Origin: JACMLD01 sp044227095
GTDB lineage: Bacteria; Bacteroidota; Bacteroidia; Chitinophagales; Chitinophagaceae
DNA length: 64,000 bases
NCBI GenBank assembly: GCA_044227095.1
Contig: JBGAFV010000001.1
Location: 3,100,001-3,164,000, forward strand
Direction of reading: 5' to 3'
In this document: positions 17,946 to 26,116 of the stretch, piece by piece
How the letters are laid out: each line of letters begins with the position of its first letter
Position numbering within the stretch: position 1 is the first letter of the stretch
Notes under the pieces: generated by a model
What the model saw: the letters and a program-made list of their open reading frames with translations, nothing else
The model's database searches: none
Told to the model about the DNA's origin: nothing
Position numbers and translations under genes: made by a program

Positions 17946-18521
17946 ATGAAAAAGATACTTTTACTCAGCTCAATTTTAGCATCAGTTCTTTTTATTGGTA
18001 AACCTGCAAGCGCACAATTTAGTGCAAGCATAAACCTGGGCATACAACCAGAATGGGGTCCTTCTGGTTACGATTATGCAGAGAATTATTATTTGCCAGA
18101 TGTAGAAGCATACTATAACGTACCTAGTCGTCAGTTCGTTTATTTCGACCGGGGCCGTTGGATTTATTCATCTTCACTGCCCGGAAGATGTGGTAACTAT
18201 GATTTGTATTCAGGCTATAAAGTAGTTTTGAATGGACATGATCCCTGGTGCCATTTTAACGAACACCGTGCTATGTATGCGCCTTACCGTTTCAGGCACG
18301 ACCAGGTAGTGATTAGAGATTTTCGTGGTGGTTACGGACGTGGTGGTTATTATGATAATCGTCGTCCTGGTTTTGATAACAGGAACAGGGGTCGTGACTG
18401 GGGATATGGTAACAGGAACGATCATTATGATCGCAGGCAGGATATGAGACGTGATAACGACCGTGATAATGATCATAGAAATGATCGCAATGATCGTGGT
18501 AATGGCAGAGGAAGATGGTAA
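17946..18521 (+). CDS. Exported protein with Arg/Gly/Asn/Asp-rich low-complexity tail
   Basis: A 191-residue product. The signal peptide (about 1-24, ending ASAQ) is followed by a Tyr/Trp-rich region (about 25-115) with SRQFVYFDRGRWIYSS-type strands seen in small exported Bacteroidota proteins of unknown function. From about residue 120 the tail is disordered: GRGG, RNRGRDWGYG and repeated N-D-R / D-R-N-D words. Such tails bind RNA, polyanions or cell-surface polymers in other proteins, but here that is only a guess. A terminator follows at 18543. Confidence 0.8.
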   Translation: MKKILLLSSILASVLFIGKPASAQFSASINLGIQPEWGPSGYDYAENYYLPDVEAYYNVPSRQFVYFDRGRWIYSSSLPGRCGNYDLYSGYKVVLNGHDPWCHFNEHRAMYAPYRFRHDQVVIRDFRGGYGRGGYYDNRRPGFDNRNRGRDWGYGNRNDHYDRRQDMRRDNDRDNDHRNDRNDRGNGRGRW

Positions 18522-18542
18522 GACAAATAATTTTATTTTTAG

Positions 18543-18569
18543 CCCGCTGAATATTTCAGCGGGTTTTTT
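18543..18569 (+). terminator. Rho-independent terminator
   Basis: CCCGCTGA (18543-18550) pairs with TCAGCGGG (18556-18563) and is followed by a T run. It is 20 bases after the preceding stop codon. Confidence 0.88.
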
Positions 18570-18627
18570 ATATGCTGAAACAAAAACAACAGAAGAAATA
18601 TGTTTAACTTCAGCAATAAACAATCAA

Positions 18628-19281
18628 ATGAAAGGAGCCTTTTTATTATCAGTACAAGTGGTTTGTTTTTTTACTGCAGCAAATACATTAACAGCGCAAC
18701 AAAATAAAATGGATATTACAGGTGTGTATACAATGAGGGGAGTAATGGAAACAGCTTCGGTATTTGAACTAAAGCCGGATTCTACATTTGAATTCTTTTT
18801 TTCTCAGGGTGCATTGGACAGGGGCGGAAAAGGTAAGTGGGGTATAAAAGATGGCAAACTTTTTTTGAACAGTACAGCGGAACGTCCTCCAAAAGATTAT
18901 ACATTGGTGAAAAGCAGTGTTGTCCCGGGAGATTTTACAATTATTAAGATGGTAGATAAAAACACAATGATTTTATCTTATTCAGATGTAACTATTAAAA
19001 CAGCCGCTGCCGTATTAACAAAAAGTACAAATAGCCATGGTGAAGTGCAGTTTCCAAAAAAGAATGCTATAGAAATTTCATTGTTGTTCCGCTTATGTCC
19101 CGACAGGGAATCTGTATTTGCTGTAACCAAAAACCATAACTATTTTGAATTTAAACTTGAGCCTTGGGTGGCAGAAGTTTTCTTTAAAGAATTCAGTTTG
19201 CAAATAACAGGTAAAGGCCTTGCCGGAAATCATCCATTGCTGGAAGGGCATAATTTTAGTTATGAGAAAGAAGAAAACTAA
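18628..19281 (+). CDS. Exported hypothetical protein
   Basis: From ATG 18628 the protein has 217 residues with a clear signal peptide (MKGAFLLSVQVVCFFTAANTLTAQ). The upstream in-frame extension to 18451 runs through the preceding gene's tail and terminator, so I reject it. The body has beta-strand patterns (VFELKPDSTFEFFFSQG, GKGKWGIKDGKLFL) like small lipocalin-like or META-like copper/solute-binding domains, but I recognise no specific family. It ends 4 bases inside the convergent pirin-like gene. Confidence 0.75.
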   Translation: MKGAFLLSVQVVCFFTAANTLTAQQNKMDITGVYTMRGVMETASVFELKPDSTFEFFFSQGALDRGGKGKWGIKDGKLFLNSTAERPPKDYTLVKSSVVPGDFTIIKMVDKNTMILSYSDVTIKTAAAVLTKSTNSHGEVQFPKKNAIEISLLFRLCPDRESVFAVTKNHNYFEFKLEPWVAEVFFKEFSLQITGKGLAGNHPLLEGHNFSYEKEEN

Positions 19282-20003
19282 AAAGTGGAACCAGTGGTTG
19301 ACAATTCAATTATCATCATAATCGCATCATTGCTTAATGCCTCTGTTTCTGCCTGTGCGGCATTCCATAGTGTAAGCGTATCTCGTGCATGAAGCAGACG
19401 TCCTTCAATTTCAAATGCGCCTTCAATTACAAATACTAAAAGATTAGCTCGTTTATTTTGTGGCAGGTAAACTGTTTCCCCTCTTCCAGAAAATTTACCA
19501 ATAGAAATAGAAAACGGTAGTTTGTGTTGACTGTCATTCACGCCAGTTGCACGTACAAAGTTGTTGACGTTTTTAGTAACATCTTCATAAGTGTGCAACT
19601 TTGAACTAGTAACATCTTCTCTCCCTGACCTAATCCAAATCTGCAGGAAGTTAACATGCTCCTCATTAAACGGGTTGCCAATTTCTATTACTGTTCCTTT
19701 TTCTGCTCTTATGATGTACGACTGGCCCGCAACAATAAGATTTTCGTTTTCTTCATTGTGCTTACAGTTAATGGCCCCGGCCACAGGTATAAGTATAACA
19801 TAAGAATATTCTGTTACCAGCATTGTTAATTTACAGCCGCCCGCTAATGTGTCATCATTCAGCACATAAATATTTTCAAAAGCCTGCTTATGTTCATTAA
19901 AGTAATTTCCAAAATTAAATGTAGGCCTGCTCCTGAATTTATCTGTTTCGTTTATACCACGTTGATCTGCCAGGAAAATTTTTGCTTTTAATTCTTGTGT
20001 CAT
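19278..20003 (-). CDS. Pirin-like bicupin protein
   Basis: A 241-residue protein. The N-terminus (FLADQRGINETDKFRSRPTFNFGNYFNEHKQAF) follows the pirin/YhaK pattern (RG...F.SY.TF.FG.Y). Two cupin-like halves are visible: about 45-120 with a LIPVAGAINC strand pair, and about 165-235 with LVFVIEGAFEIEGRLLHARDTLTLW. The usual metal-binding HxH of active quercetinase-type pirins is not evident, so enzymatic activity is doubtful. Its start overlaps the stop of the upstream gene by ATGA (20000-20003), which implies translational coupling with that unknown protein. Confidence 0.65.
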   Translation of the reverse strand: MTQELKAKIFLADQRGINETDKFRSRPTFNFGNYFNEHKQAFENIYVLNDDTLAGGCKLTMLVTEYSYVILIPVAGAINCKHNEENENLIVAGQSYIIRAEKGTVIEIGNPFNEEHVNFLQIWIRSGREDVTSSKLHTYEDVTKNVNNFVRATGVNDSQHKLPFSISIGKFSGRGETVYLPQNKRANLLVFVIEGAFEIEGRLLHARDTLTLWNAAQAETEALSNDAIMMIIELSTTGSTF

Positions 20004-20512
20004 ACCTCTTCTTCTTTAAATGAATAAATACTTAAAAATGGCTGTAATGGTATAAGATGAGTAAGTGCACCATCCGGAGCTGGTTCACAACCGGCAGAAG
20101 AAACAAGTAGTAAATTCCCTGCTGTGTCGTGCCATAAAAGCGGCTCGCTAAAAAAGGTTATGGCTATGCTGTGGTTTGCTTTTTTCTTTATGTCTGAATT
20201 AATAATGTCAAACCGGTAATTTTTAAACGACAGTATACTTTTGCCCAGGTTATCGGTAATCCCTGGAATTTTATTGCCGAGCTGTTGTATATAACCCGAA
20301 ATAGCTGAGCTGACAAGAAAATGAAGTTTTTCTGCTTTAGGATCGTTCAATAATATTTCACTAAAGCTGCTGTATTTTTTCTCCTGGTTATAAAATTGTG
20401 CCTGCATTAAAAATTCTGAGTAACTGCTTTCAAAAACATATTTATCCCATATCTGCTGAGAGGAAGCGTCAATTATTTTTCTGTAACAAAGCCTGATAAT
20501 TTTTTTTGTCAT
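20000..20512 (-). CDS. Hypothetical protein translationally coupled to the pirin-like gene
   Basis: A 170-residue soluble protein with no signal peptide or membrane segment. It is mostly helical in the first half (ASSQQIWDKYVFESSYSEFLMQAQFYNQEKKYSSFSEILLND) and contains strands in the second (YRFDIINS, SIAITFFSEPLLWHD, LLLVSSAGCEPAPDGALTHLIPL). I do not recognise the family. The 4-base overlap with the downstream pirin-like gene suggests the two products act together. Confidence 0.7.
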   Translation of the reverse strand: MTKKIIRLCYRKIIDASSQQIWDKYVFESSYSEFLMQAQFYNQEKKYSSFSEILLNDPKAEKLHFLVSSAISGYIQQLGNKIPGITDNLGKSILSFKNYRFDIINSDIKKKANHSIAITFFSEPLLWHDTAGNLLLVSSAGCEPAPDGALTHLIPLQPFLSIYSFKEEEV

Positions 20513-20638
20513 TTTTTTTAAAATGAAAGCTGTTGCAAAAAATATTTTAGTCCTCGTTTTCTTCAGTCCGGTTCTTTGAAGAATATTCTAAGCAACAGCC
20601 TTTACTTTATAATGAGGGACATTGAATTTTAACAGCAG

Positions 20639-21382
20639 TTATGCTGCAACATTAATAGTGTGCGCAATTACATAACCTGCTGCAACACTTCCTGTAACTG
20701 TACCAATTTCTGAACCTGTTGCGTCATCAGAAAAAACATTGTCGGAAGCATTGTAAGTATAGCCTGTCATACCTTTTGTGTATCCATTGGCAGTACTTGC
20801 ATTTACTGTTACAACAGCACTGTTGCTGCTTTCAGGAAAAGCAATTTGAGTAATGAGCAATGATGTGCCTGCTGTGTTGTAAATATGCACATGTATATGT
20901 GTGGCACGTCCGGAGTACCAGCCAGGAAAAATTGAAGTAAAAGAAACAAGCCCATTAGCATCTGTAGTTTGCCTTCCTCTTAAAAAATGTACGGAAGTAA
21001 AATCAGCAGATTGCATTCCTGTTCCACCATATTCAGAATAATAGCCGTCTTTATCACAATGCCATATGTCTACTATTGCGCCGGAGAGTGCTGCGCAGTT
21101 GTTGTTTTTATTTTTTATGGTAATGTTGATGGTAAATCCTACGCCTGTCCTGTCCAGTCTTATATCTGATCGGACAAGCGAGGATGGCGTAATAGTGGGG
21201 AAAGGCCCCGCTGTTTCTGTTGGAGTTACAGTACAAGTTCCGGAACTGCTTCCAGTTGTTGTGGTAGTAGTTGTGGTAGTAGTATCAGCAACGGTCTCTT
21301 TTTTACAAGCTTCCATTATTAATGGAACTGAAGTGGCGCCGATAAGAAAATTTTTCAGAAATTTTTTTCTTGAGTGTTCCAT
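20639..21382 (-). CDS. Exported intradiol ring-cleavage dioxygenase-like protein with poly-Thr linker
   Basis: The start at ATG 21382 gives 247 residues. The N-terminus has SRKKFLKNFLIG, like Tat-type signals of Bacteroidota, then PLIMEAC, a possible lipoprotein site. Ten Thr in a row plus a Ser/Gly stretch form a linker. The catalytic domain starts at TETAGPFP. GYYSEYGG carries the first Fe-ligand Tyr and PGWYSGRATHIHVHI the second Tyr and two His, as expected for Fe(III) intradiol enzymes. Internal phrase DIWHCDKDGYYS is typical of the subfamily related to catechol/protocatechuate dioxygenases. Substrate unknown; the shorter Tyr-to-His spacing suggests a divergent subfamily. Confidence 0.88.
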   Translation of the reverse strand: MEHSRKKFLKNFLIGATSVPLIMEACKKETVADTTTTTTTTTTGSSSGTCTVTPTETAGPFPTITPSSLVRSDIRLDRTGVGFTINITIKNKNNNCAALSGAIVDIWHCDKDGYYSEYGGTGMQSADFTSVHFLRGRQTTDANGLVSFTSIFPGWYSGRATHIHVHIYNTAGTSLLITQIAFPESSNSAVVTVNASTANGYTKGMTGYTYNASDNVFSDDATGSEIGTVTGSVAAGYVIAHTINVAA

Positions 21383-21536
21383 GTGTTTGCTTTTTTGATG
21401 ATGAAATAGTGAAAGAAAAATCGGCGTAGAAATATGTTCATGAATGCTTGTATGTTTTTGCCATACAAAAATTATAAAAAGCAACAACAAAATATTACAA
21501 ATGCGGTGAAGTATAGAAATGCTGCGGAATTGATTT

Positions 21537-22229
21537 CTATTTGTTAAAATGCTTTATGAAATTTTCCTCATAACTGCTGCCGGTTGGAAGTTCTGTTCCG
21601 GCAATTGTTATCATTTTATTGCGATAACTTTCTATGCGGCTAAAGGGAATAATATAAGATCTGTGAATGCGTATAAAATCATTAGAAGGAAGTTTTTCAA
21701 GAATGGCTTTCATGGTTAAACGAGCCACAACAGGATGGCTGTTGACGAGGTGTATTTTAAGGTAATCATCCAATCCTTCTATATAAACAATATCTGAAAG
21801 TGCAATTTTCAGAAGACTATAATCAGCCCTAATGAAAATATGCTTTGGCGTTTGGTTGCTGCCTTGTTTTTTATAATTATAATATTCTTCTGCTTTTGCA
21901 ATTGCCTGCTGAAAACGTGTAAATGTAAAAGGCTTCAGTAAATAATCAACAGCACTTACATTAAAGCCTTCTACTGCATATTCTGTATAAGCAGTAGTAA
22001 AAATTACCATTGTGTCCTGCTTTACAGATTTATAAAAATCAATTCCATTGATGGAGGGCATTTGTATATCAAGAAAAAGAAGGTCTACAGGAAATTTGCG
22101 CAGGTGTTTTAATGCCTCTGCCGGCATGGTAAAAGTTTTTTCCAGCAGAATAGTTTGTGTTTTTCCGCAAAAATTTTCTATCACTTTAAGTGCAGGTGGT
22201 TCATCATCTATAGCAATTGCTTTTATCAT
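21537..22229 (-). CDS. LytTR-family response regulator
   Basis: A 230-residue regulator. The receiver domain has IDDE at residues 7-10, the phospho-acceptor in LLFLDIQMP (about residue 55), a conserved Thr and the LLKPF Lys (about 103). The C-terminal LytTR DNA-binding domain runs from about 128 with IFIRADYSLLKIALSDIVYIEGLDDYLKIHL and NDFIRIHRSYII. Its start overlaps the stop of the kinase gene by ATGA (22226-22229), so it is the cognate partner. Confidence 0.95.
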   Translation of the reverse strand: MIKAIAIDDEPPALKVIENFCGKTQTILLEKTFTMPAEALKHLRKFPVDLLFLDIQMPSINGIDFYKSVKQDTMVIFTTAYTEYAVEGFNVSAVDYLLKPFTFTRFQQAIAKAEEYYNYKKQGSNQTPKHIFIRADYSLLKIALSDIVYIEGLDDYLKIHLVNSHPVVARLTMKAILEKLPSNDFIRIHRSYIIPFSRIESYRNKMITIAGTELPTGSSYEENFIKHFNK

Positions 22230-23287
22230 TGCAGGTTCATTTTAAGTAACACAGTGTATTCTTTTTGTGTTTCTTTTATTTCCAATTCATGTTTTGAAGG
22301 GTAAAGATGCTGCAGGCGACTCTTTGTATTTTCCAAGCCAATGTTAGTGGTTGTACTATTGCCATTTACATTTTTTACTTTAGCATTGTTTACAAGCATA
22401 TCAAGTGTATCTGCCTGTATCTTTATATCAACCACAATGCCCGATTTTTCTTCAGGGTTTACGCCATGTTTAAAAGCGTTCTCAATAAATGAGATCAATA
22501 CCAGTGGTGCAATCCTTTTCCCATTTACATCGCCTGTTACCTGGTATTGTAACGATACGGTATCGCCCATGCGGATTTTTTGAAGATCAATATAATCGCT
22601 GATATAATTAATTTCTTTTTCAAGCGATACATAATCATGATGTACTTCGCTAATTACATAGCGCATCATACCTGAAAGTTTTACAACAGCAGAAGCTGTG
22701 TTGTCTGCATTTTCTTCAATGGCCGATGAATAAATACTATTGAGTGTGTTAAAAAGGAAATGAGGGTTTATCTGTGCCTTTAAATAAGAAAGCTCCGCAT
22801 TTATTTTTTCTTTTTCAGATTGTTTTAGGCGATTGTTTATTCTTATTAATGCTGATAGTATAAGTACAATCAGAAACTGGAAAAGGTGTTCAAAGCGTGG
22901 CATCATACTAAAAAAACCGCGTGGCGGCATTGGCCTCATATCTGTTCCATAACCTGCATCATTGTGAGGGGGTGGGGGAGGTGCATGGTTAATGTGATTT
23001 CCGGGTACCAGCAAATCGGGTAATAAAGTTATAAAAGCATAACATGCAAGAACACAGAAAAGGTAATAAACATATTTTTCTTTAAAATAAAGTTGCGGAA
23101 CAAGCCAGAAGTAATTAAGGTAAAAGAAAAGAAGTAAAAGTGTATAGGTGGCAAAATCTTCCTGGAAAGGTGGAAGTTTTATAAACTGTAAATCCTGCGA
23201 TACATCTGGCGATAACAAAACCGGCAGAGATAGAAATGCAATGCAACCAGTAATATGCAAGAGTATTAGACCCGTTTTGTTTTTCAT
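22226..23287 (-). CDS. LytS-type sensor histidine kinase (His_kinase family)
   Basis: A 353-residue membrane kinase. Four hydrophobic segments (about residues 8-25, 45-62, 73-92 and 128-146) precede the His_kinase domain with AQINPHFLFNTLNSIYS (phospho-His at about residue 175) and a degenerate HATPase with ENAFKHGV and IGLENTKSRLQ. No extracytoplasmic sensor domain is obvious; the loops are short, one holding a His/Pro/Met-rich segment (NHINHAPPPPPHNDAGYGTDMRPMPPRG) that could bind metal. It forms a coupled operon with the LytTR regulator. Confidence 0.93.
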   Translation of the reverse strand: MKNKTGLILLHITGCIAFLSLPVLLSPDVSQDLQFIKLPPFQEDFATYTLLLLFFYLNYFWLVPQLYFKEKYVYYLFCVLACYAFITLLPDLLVPGNHINHAPPPPPHNDAGYGTDMRPMPPRGFFSMMPRFEHLFQFLIVLILSALIRINNRLKQSEKEKINAELSYLKAQINPHFLFNTLNSIYSSAIEENADNTASAVVKLSGMMRYVISEVHHDYVSLEKEINYISDYIDLQKIRMGDTVSLQYQVTGDVNGKRIAPLVLISFIENAFKHGVNPEEKSGIVVDIKIQADTLDMLVNNAKVKNVNGNSTTTNIGLENTKSRLQHLYPSKHELEIKETQKEYTVLLKMNLQ

Positions 23288-23373
23288 TAATTGTAAAGTT
23301 AATGCCCGGTTATAAAGTTAATCAGCCTTTGCGGTAACGGGCAGCTATTTGCCGGAGAAAATAGTGGCGATTG

Positions 23374-23901
23374 TTATTCATTAATGTCATAGACCACGCT
23401 ATAGATTTCTTTTTTTAGCGTATTAAAATTTGCTTCTGAACTTCCACCGGTATTATGCATCAGATCCATTTCCTGCCACGGATATTCATTTGCATATGGT
23501 GGTTGCTGATAAGGGAATGCAAATTTTCTATAGCCCAGGTTTTGATAGAACGTTATCCTGCGCCTTGCCTCTTCGCTTTTTTGTGCTGGTTCTGTTTCCA
23601 GTACAATATTGACAAAATTAAATGCCATTTGCTTCATTACAGCAGCACCAGTTCCTTTGCCCCTTAATGCTGCATCAATAGCAAAATGCTCAATAAAAAT
23701 GCAATTGCTCAATTTCCAGTAAAAAATAAATCCTGCAAATATATTTTCCAGTATTACCTGCTTTAATTGAAGTTTATTTGCTGTTACAAGCATTTGCTGG
23801 TAACTCCATGGCCTTCTTTCGTACAGTGGAAAAGCTTGTTCATACAATCCTTTAATTTGATGAGGGATTGTTTCATTAATATCTAGTAATAGGAGTTGCA
23901 T
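23374..23901 (-). CDS. GNAT family N-acetyltransferase
   Basis: A 175-residue protein with the GNAT core: IEHFAIDAALRGKGTGAAVMKQM at about residues 67-89 has the RGKGTG acetyl-CoA pyrophosphate loop. The C-terminal part shows ARRRITFYQNLGYRKF, typical of motif B. The acceptor substrate cannot be inferred, and the flanking genes give no hint. Confidence 0.85.
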   Translation of the reverse strand: MQLLLLDINETIPHQIKGLYEQAFPLYERRPWSYQQMLVTANKLQLKQVILENIFAGFIFYWKLSNCIFIEHFAIDAALRGKGTGAAVMKQMAFNFVNIVLETEPAQKSEEARRRITFYQNLGYRKFAFPYQQPPYANEYPWQEMDLMHNTGGSSEANFNTLKKEIYSVVYDINE

Positions 23902-24051
23902 GAAATTGATTAAATAAAAGCCTGCATCAAAAATACAGCTTATAAAATACGAGATTGTAATTACTAAAGAATGGAGAAATAAAATACCTGGATGTTCAGT
24001 AAGGAAAAGACGAGGCTAATTAGGAAGGGTAGGGGCTGTATCTGGTAGCAT

Positions 24052-24540
24052 TTAGTTTTTATAGAACGCAAACAATTTGGTGTTTTCTTCTGGTATGTAA
24101 ACATTGTCTTTTACATAAACATCGGTATAATCAAGTTTCAGTTTTGCCTTGTTTTTATTGGATGATTTAACGGCCCTGATAACTGAAGAAAAATGTTTTT
24201 TGTAAAGACCAAGTACATACACTTCTGCAAAATATCTACCGGGAGGAAGATCTTCAATAACAATGTGATTATTTATATCGGGATAAAAAACTTTTTTTAC
24301 AATTCCTGCACCTGAACGATCAAACTTGTCGAGTACGATATATACAGAATCTACAATGGTATTTTTATTAATGGTATTGTCTATATTAAATGTATAACTG
24401 GAGCCTTTCTTTTTATTGGCTTTTTCTTTGGCAGTGGATGCCGTATTGCTCTTTTCTTTTGAAGCGGGTGTTTCATCTGCAGCATGACATAGTAATGATG
24501 CAAATAGAAATATTGCGGGGATTAGGGTACGCGTCAACAT
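24052..24540 (-). CDS. Exported protein with carboxypeptidase-regulatory-like fold
   Basis: The 162-residue product has a signal peptide (about 1-21, ending CHAA) followed by a Lys/Ser/Thr/Glu-rich linker. The second half (VYIVLDKFDRSGAGIVKKVFYPDINNHIVIEDLPPGRYFAEVYVLGLYKKHFSSVIRAV) alternates strands like a single beta-sandwich of the carboxypeptidase-regulatory or SpaA type. It is monocistronic. Function not recognised. Confidence 0.65.
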   Translation of the reverse strand: MLTRTLIPAIFLFASLLCHAADETPASKEKSNTASTAKEKANKKKGSSYTFNIDNTINKNTIVDSVYIVLDKFDRSGAGIVKKVFYPDINNHIVIEDLPPGRYFAEVYVLGLYKKHFSSVIRAVKSSNKNKAKLKLDYTDVYVKDNVYIPEENTKLFAFYKN

Positions 24541-24794
24541 AAAAACATTTTAAAGTCAATCAAATGTTTTTCAAACTGGTAATGAATTTTAAAGGTTATA
24601 AAAAGGTTGTGTCATTCCTTTTACAAAGATCGCACGGTAATTTTACGGATGCAAGCTTTATCCCATCTAAATTCGGAAATTACGGGTTTATAACAACGAT
24701 CAGGTTATAGTGATTTGATAACCAGCCGTTTTATTTTTTAAGCTTTAGAGGCTGTTTTTATTAGATTCGAGTAAAAGTACGCAATGAAATTTGG

Positions 24795-25514
24795 CTATTG
24801 TAACTGCCTTTTATACATCTGGATTGCGTTTTCATAACCCAGGTACAATGCGTCACAAACAAGAGCATGTCCAATTGATACTTCAGCAAGTGAAGGTATG
24901 TGTTGTGCAAAATATTTTAAGTTTTCTAAATCAAGATCGTGACCGGCATTAATGCCAAGACCAAGCGTTACAGCAGTTTTAGCTGCTGCTATATACGGCG
25001 CAATTGCCTCCTCGTGTTTGCCAGTTGCAAATTGCCTTGCATATCCTTCAGTATATAATTCAATTCTGTCGGTACCTGTTGCGGCAGCACCTTCAACCAT
25101 TTTAACATCAGCATCTGTAAAAATAGAAGTGCGTATACCTGCTTTTTTAAAGGTTTGTATTATTTCCTTCAGGTAGTCTTTATGGGTTATCGTATCCCAA
25201 CCATGATCGGAAGTTAACTGGCCGCCGGCATCTGGTACCAATGTTACCTGGTGTGGTTTTACTTCAAGTACAAGATCGATAAACTTCTGTTCCCGGCAAT
25301 TGCCTTCTATATTAAACTCGGTTGTAATTATTTTTTTTATTGCCCTTACATCTGCATAGCGTATGTGACGTTCATCTGGGCGGGGATGAACTGTTACACC
25401 ATCGGCACCAAATAATTCTGCGTTTATTGCTGCTTTTACTACATCCGGATTATTGCCACCACGGCTGTTTCTCAGTGTAGCAAACTTATTAATGTTAATG
25501 CTCAGTTTTGTCAT
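24795..25514 (-). CDS. pdxJ: Pyridoxine 5'-phosphate synthase
   Basis: A 239-residue TIM-barrel enzyme that condenses 1-deoxy-D-xylulose 5-phosphate with 3-amino-2-oxopropyl phosphate to make pyridoxine 5'-phosphate. Typical stretches are LSININKFATLRNSRGG near the start, DGVTVHPRPDERHIR, HQVTLVPDAGGQLTSDHGWD, ELYTEGYA and LGINAGHDLDLENL. Length matches the family. A hairpin (AAGGGGCAGG / CCTGCCCCTT, 25540-25566) lies just upstream. Confidence 0.97.
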   Translation of the reverse strand: MTKLSININKFATLRNSRGGNNPDVVKAAINAELFGADGVTVHPRPDERHIRYADVRAIKKIITTEFNIEGNCREQKFIDLVLEVKPHQVTLVPDAGGQLTSDHGWDTITHKDYLKEIIQTFKKAGIRTSIFTDADVKMVEGAAATGTDRIELYTEGYARQFATGKHEEAIAPYIAAAKTAVTLGLGINAGHDLDLENLKYFAQHIPSLAEVSIGHALVCDALYLGYENAIQMYKRQLQ

Positions 25515-25539
25515 ACTGCAAAAATAACAAGTTATTGCA

Positions 25540-25566
25540 AAGGGGCAGGTTATTGGCCTGCCCCTT
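25540..25566. terminator. Hairpin between the sorting-domain gene and pdxJ
   Basis: AAGGGGCAGG (25540-25549) pairs exactly with CCTGCCCCTT (25557-25566), loop of 7. On the reverse strand it follows the gene ending at 25637 and lies 26 bases before pdxJ. No good T run follows, so it may be an attenuator or processing site as well as a terminator. Confidence 0.55.
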
Positions 25567-25636
25567 GGGTTAAGTGTGCATATATAACGAAGGGTATTCG
25601 GATTAATCGGTCTGCGGGTTATAATACAGTAATAAG

Positions 25637-25900
25637 TTATTTTTTTATGAGGCTGATAGATTCAAGCAAATCACCATTCAGTAATTTAACTTCAAGCAGA
25701 TAATCTCCTATTGCATATCTGCCCAGGTTTTCTATTGTTACTCTGTTATCGCCTTTATTAAGTGTACATCCTGCAATACGGATAACACTGCCTGCATTGT
25801 TTAATAAACGCACTACGGCATTCATTGTAAAAAGGCAGCTAATACTAATAATCAGTTCCGTGGTAAATGGGTTTGGGGCTACATTAACCTTTACATTCAT
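25637..25900 (-). CDS. Free-standing T9SS type A sorting domain-like peptide
   Basis: An 87-residue frame that is nearly only a type IX secretion C-terminal domain. It opens with VNVAPNPFTTELIISI (the usual xPNPF start), continues with AVVRLLNNAGSVIRI and ends LGRYAIGDYLLEVKLLNGDLLESISLIKK. A signal peptide and a passenger are absent, and a stop codon is met about eight codons upstream of the ATG. In normal T9SS cargo this domain directs a large passenger to the outer membrane. It may be the 3' remnant of a decayed cargo gene; a real small protein cannot be excluded. Confidence 0.55.
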   Translation of the reverse strand: MNVKVNVAPNPFTTELIISISCLFTMNAVVRLLNNAGSVIRIAGCTLNKGDNRVTIENLGRYAIGDYLLEVKLLNGDLLESISLIKK

Positions 25901-26116
25901 TGCAAAGCAGTTTTCACAGTTGTTTCATATTACGCAAACAACCAGTACGTTTACAGATTTAAAGGGGATACAACGCTTGTCAGACGGATATTGCGAAGCA
26001 GAAAAGGGTAGTAATGTGCGATGCGTAAATGTATGTATTTTTACTAAAAACAGAAAGTATTTTTACTTTATTTTTTTGACAGTAAAAATACGGTAATTTG
26101 ATAACCAAAATTAATA

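Noticed and set aside
18451..18627. 5' extension of the exported hypothetical gene at 18628
   Set aside because: It runs through the previous gene's tail and its terminator; the internal ATG starts a clear signal peptide.
21383..21490. 5' extension of the intradiol dioxygenase
   Set aside because: The additional 36 residues contain HHQKSKH and a hydrophobic run with no signal logic; ATG 21382 gives a proper Tat/lipoprotein-like N-terminus.
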